DNA of 64,000 nt from Trichomonas vaginalis G3. Its lineage: Eukaryota; Parabasalia; Trichomonadida; Trichomonadidae. The stretch lies in NCBI RefSeq assembly GCF_026262505.1, contig NC_067205.1:22353585-22417584 (forward strand), given 5' to 3'. Made by a program: the position numbers and the translations under genes. Below, piece after piece: positions 60,733-64,000 of the stretch. Position 1 is the first letter of the stretch. The number at the start of each line of letters is the position of its first letter. Below the pieces are notes generated by a model. It was given only the letters and a program-made list of their open reading frames with translations. It ran no database searches and was not told where the DNA came from.

Positions 60733-61692
60733 ATGACGAATCCAAACAAGGACCCCTATGTTTCTAAGGCAACAAAGAAAGCACTCATGATAAAAATCTT
60801 TAGTTCAACACCAAATGCTTGGTTTATGGATATCTTGGAAAACATTCCGAGGTATAGAGAAGATGGACCACCATACTGGCTAATATTTGTCGGTCAAAAC
60901 ACAAGATACTGTGAAGCCATACCATTACAGTCCAAAAATATTTTAGATGTGAAAACTGCTTTGACAATATTCGTTGACAAATACCATCCAACAAAACTGA
61001 CATCTGACTGTGAAAGTTCTTTCAAATCAGATGATGTAAAAAACTATCTGCGTTCAAAAAATGTAAACCAATATTTCATTGTCGACCAAAACCATTCTGC
61101 TCTTGGTGTCATTGACAGTTGTATAAAAATCTTAAGAGACTTAAATCAACCACAAGGTGGTGAGGTAGATGAAATGTCATATGACGACAAATATAGGCAC
61201 TTCTCCATGGCAAAGATGAGACAAGTTTTAAATATTTACAATAGCCGTAAACAAAAAGGTTTGGGAAACCACTCCCCCGAAGAAATGAAAAACAACCCCG
61301 ACTTAGAGAAAGACTTTATATTTAACAATTTAGTCAAAAGAGACAAACAAGAAAGAATGCCAGGCTTCAAACTTAAGAAAGGTGACAAAGTAAAAATAGA
61401 AATACCTAAACGCGACCCATATGAAAATACTATTGACTATGACAACAATGGGAACCCGACAGGTACTCACATTCGTGTTCGTAAAAATAGAAGAAAGTAT
61501 ACAAGAGAATATTATGAAGTTTTAGGCAAACATGGCAAAATGTACAGACTGCAAGCAGAAGATAAAACTACTATTGTCAGACCTCGTTTCAAACTTGTCA
61601 AAGTTCAAGGTGGTATACTTTCAAAGACAGTTCCTAACAAATATAAGACAACTCCTGACGAATATGCTAAAGAAGTTGAAAATGACGACTAA
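60733..61692 (+). CDS. Polinton B retroviral-type integrase
   Basis: The 319-residue protein inserts the element. The rve core covers about 30-190: AWFMDILENIPRY, then WLIFVGQNTRYCEAI, LTSDCESSFKSDDVKNYL, and NHSALGVIDSCIKILRDL, giving spaced acidic residues of the fold. A C-terminal basic domain (about 215-290) has GDKVKIEIPKRDPYE, then RKNRRKYTREYYEVLGKH. It is shorter than the integrase of Polinton A because it lacks that gene's long N-terminal half. The frame looks whole. Confidence 0.88.
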   Translation: MTNPNKDPYVSKATKKALMIKIFSSTPNAWFMDILENIPRYREDGPPYWLIFVGQNTRYCEAIPLQSKNILDVKTALTIFVDKYHPTKLTSDCESSFKSDDVKNYLRSKNVNQYFIVDQNHSALGVIDSCIKILRDLNQPQGGEVDEMSYDDKYRHFSMAKMRQVLNIYNSRKQKGLGNHSPEEMKNNPDLEKDFIFNNLVKRDKQERMPGFKLKKGDKVKIEIPKRDPYENTIDYDNNGNPTGTHIRVRKNRRKYTREYYEVLGKHGKMYRLQAEDKTTIVRPRFKLVKVQGGILSKTVPNKYKTTPDEYAKEVENDD

Positions 61693-63292
61693 GCAATTCT
61701 ATACCATGCGTAAACTGTCATGTAAGGTGGCATGTATTCTTTACTTTGTCCCGTTGTTTGCGTATATCCTGAAACGAAATGTGTATGGTTTCCTTCTCCC
61801 TGAGTGTCATCCCAGTAACAATTTATAGCAAACTTAACGTCGTCTTTAACATCATATCCTTTACCTTTTGTCATTCCTGACCAATCCCAATATCTATGCT
61901 TATGCCAACCTGCTTGAGATGTACTTAAATCTATGTAGTGACTGTGTGCAGGTAAATTTTCACCTGAAATCGTTTTACTTCCACCTGTTTCCTTTGAAGA
62001 GTTTGCACAATACAAAAACCTGTCGACTATTTGTTCCCATGCACCAACACCAAACATTACTTGAGGACCTCTTGCTTCCATAGATGTATAAATAGAACCT
62101 ACTGGGTTCATTAAATCAAACATATGAGATATTATAGGATTGTCTCTTTTGAACTTAAAATATAGTGCAACTATTTCAGGTTTCTTCTGGTTTGTGTCAG
62201 AATATTTTTTATAATATAATCTTATGTTTTCAGGGTAGGTAAAGTCTTGACTATAATATTTATTTCTGTCATCTTCATAATAGTATACTATTCTCGTTTT
62301 TTCTATTGCATTATATCTTTTATATCTATAAAAATCTAAATATAATGTTAGCTTTTGTTCATCTACATGTGGTGTTCTGACGTCATCTCCATAGTCATAA
62401 TAATATGGTGCTGGAGCTGGTCAGGCAATGTCATATCTGTCATTTCATAAACTCTTAAATATTTCTTTTGTTCGTCTCCATATAAGTTTAAGTAGCAGTT
62501 GTTGTCTAATGGAACTTTAACTTGTGTACCATCGTTCTTTTTATAGCTTACATACATTTCATTGTTATTTTTCGGAATGAGTTTATACCGTATACCATTT
62601 CTTAAGGACTGTACAAACTCCCATCTAAAATATTTGTTTTCTTCATTGACAGAAAAGTCACCAACAATAGTTTCAATATTTTTTGTTCCAACTAAACTTT
62701 GGTATATTTCATTGACATATGTTTTATCTGCTTTCTTTTCAAGGCTAACGTTTAAGTCTGTTATTTCAGAAGATGTATGTGTATGTCCAACGGCACTTTT
62801 CCTGTTTAAGGTTTCTTGTAAGTCTGTTATTTCAGATATAGAATGTGTATGAGTCTTTTTAGAATATTCGTTTTCAGCTCTTGTCACTTCACTTGACATT
62901 TTATTGTCAACATATGTTTTGTCTGCTAGTTCAGGATGAGTATGTTCTTTTGTTGCATAAGCATTGTTAGCTCTTTCTTCTTCTTTTGCTATTGCATCGT
63001 CTACATATTCTTTGTCAGCTTTGTTGTCAACATCTGTTTTCAAAAGAAGTTCATTTATAGGTTTCTCGTTTAAAGTTCCTTTTGTTGGATTTATACAGAC
63101 AGTATGGTTCTTATTGTCTTGAAACAGAAACTCATCTGTCATTGGGTTTAATGTCAGTTTTAAGTTTCCTTCTTTCAATGACTCAGATATCTTAGAATAG
63201 TTTGAAAAGTTTGTTGTGTTCTTATTTAGAGCTTGCATAATGAGTTGTCGGTTGTGTTGTATTTCTCTCATAGACGCTGTTTCATTTGACAT
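61689..63292 (-). pseudogene. Polinton B phage-type fibre protein region
   Basis: The region starts MSNETASMREIQHNRQLI and has shaft-like repeats ADKEYVDDAIAKEEERANN, ATKEHTHPELADKTYVDN, KKTHTHSISEITDLQETL and VGHTHTSSEITDL. These HTH-SEITDL units are typical of trimeric phage tail fibres. Towards 61689-62123 lies MNPVGSIYTSMEARGPQV and GAWEQIVDRFLY, then LPAHSHYIDLSTSQAGWH and NHTHF, like phage tail-collar domains. It is probably the host-attachment fibre. The fossil gene is broken. Confidence 0.8.
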
Positions 63293-63310
63293 TTTTATTC
63301 TAGATAAAAT
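63293..63310. promoter_or_regulatory. 18-bp divergent spacer
   Basis: TTTTATTCTAGATAAAAT separates the fibre gene ATG from the plus-strand ATG at 63311. It contains a near-palindrome ATTCTAGATAAAAT around TCTAGA. Confidence 0.7.
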
Positions 63311-64000
63311 ATGCTTCCAATAGAAAAAGAAAATTCAAGAGTTGCTACAACTAAACCATTAGATGAACTTTTTACTAATGTCGGTCAAAAGTTTGAGACA
63401 GAGACCGTAAAGCATGAAGGCTATCGTTTTGACTACCCATTAAGATGGCTAAGAGACCCATCTGTCACAAAAGCTATTGGCTTTCGTAGAATGAAGTTTG
63501 TGTCTGTAGAAGATAAAAGTTTTCCATTTATTGTAAGGTTTCATATAGATTATATATCTGAAGGGAAACGAAAAATGTGGGAAGAAATTGAGCTAATACA
63601 AGTTGACCTTTCATCTTCTCTACAGACTGCGTTAAAAATATAGAAGATAAAATAAATTCATGTTATGCAAAATATGCTGATGAATATGCAAATACCGAGA
63701 GCACACTTTATGTGAGAATTGTATATGACAAACAAAATTCACAAGTGTCATTTCAAATCTACGAAGACAATCCAAAGAAAGACGAACAAATATATACAGA
63801 ATTCACTGCAATGTCATGGTATTATTTGCAAAGAATGTTAAATCAGAAAGTCGAACTTCCTTTAGCAAATATTTACAGTCGATATGCAAGAGATGAACCA
63901 TATTTATTTAAAGATGTTTTCGACCCAGCTGCTATTATTGTTCATGCTTCATTTTCTGGCGCCCAAAACTCTTTCTTATGCTTGGCAAATGACTTTTACG
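63311..64000 (+). pseudogene. Polinton B paralogue of the 57840 gene (runs off the window)
   Basis: The region starts MLPIEKENSRVATTKPLD, shares YRFDYPLRWLRDPSVTKA and AIGFRR with the 292-residue gene at 57840-58718, and continues to the window end with FDPAAIIVHASFSG-type similarity. It has the same role, unknown, as its paralogue. It is broken, and its end is not in the window. Confidence 0.6.

Larger units (their letters stand above)
42142..64000. mobile_element. Polinton/Maverick B (fossil; right end beyond window)
   Basis: Diagnostic parts are the major capsid region, FtsK/HerA-type packaging ATPase, SF3 helicase, retroviral-type integrase and pVI-like peptide. To these are added three KilA-N-type genes, a fibre-like region and many small genes. 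The left end is taken at a 31-base A run followed by hairpin repeats. No polymerase B is seen and presumably lies to the right of 64000. The element is broken, with roughly eight to twelve breaks, but most frames are long, which implies a fairly recent decay. Non-coding gaps hold shared iteron and leader sequences. Confidence 0.9.

Noticed and set aside
1-64000. tRNA, rRNA and introns
   Set aside because: No tRNA arms, rRNA blocks or trichomonad intron boundaries were recognised by eye.

Overview
This window looks like nuclear DNA of a trichomonad (parabasalid protist of the Trichomonas/Tritrichomonas type). The reasons are a very AT-rich sequence, intronless and closely packed host genes, an initiator-like TCACTA just before a start codon, large families of decayed surface-protein and HECT genes, and Polinton/Maverick elements of the trichomonad kind. 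The genus is inferred from gene content only.

Layout. 1-1180 is gene-free AT-rich DNA. About 1183-8212 is a satellite of roughly 65 nearly identical units of about 108 bp. About 9.4-18.6 kb is Polinton A: a protein-primed-type DNA polymerase B carrying an HNH-like insert, a retroviral-type integrase, small genes, two convergent amphipathic peptides and a seven-unit 116-bp array. No capsid or packaging genes are visible in it. 20.1-29.4 kb is a graveyard of two families of repeat-rich surface-type genes and two HECT ligase fragments, partly as inverted copies. One of these genes holds a clean hAT-like DNA transposon with an 8-bp target duplication.

29.8-40.9 kb is an ordinary host block: a type II DnaJ, two hypotheticals, a coiled-coil protein, a Rab GTPase, a SCAMP-like membrane protein, a small hypothetical, a LisH protein, a TRM112-like methyltransferase activator and a CNOT10-like TPR protein.

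42.1 kb to the window end is most of Polinton B, whose right end lies outside. It has left-end hairpin repeats, a coiled-coil protein, major capsid and candidate minor capsid regions, an SF3 helicase region, a packaging ATPase, three KilA-N-type regulators, several small structural-type genes, an integrase and a phage-like fibre region. It is a fossil with roughly eight to twelve breaks, but many frames are still long, so it looks fairly young. Polinton A has few breaks but lacks much of the expected gene set.

The two Polintons belong to different lineages by gene content and protein sequence, yet share a non-coding iteron unit. In Polinton B, families of GTCACC/TCTCACCT iterons lie between and beside the KilA-N genes, and short leader sequences are reused directly before several start codons. 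Together these suggest a regulatory or replication system based on repeated sites. That function is inference.
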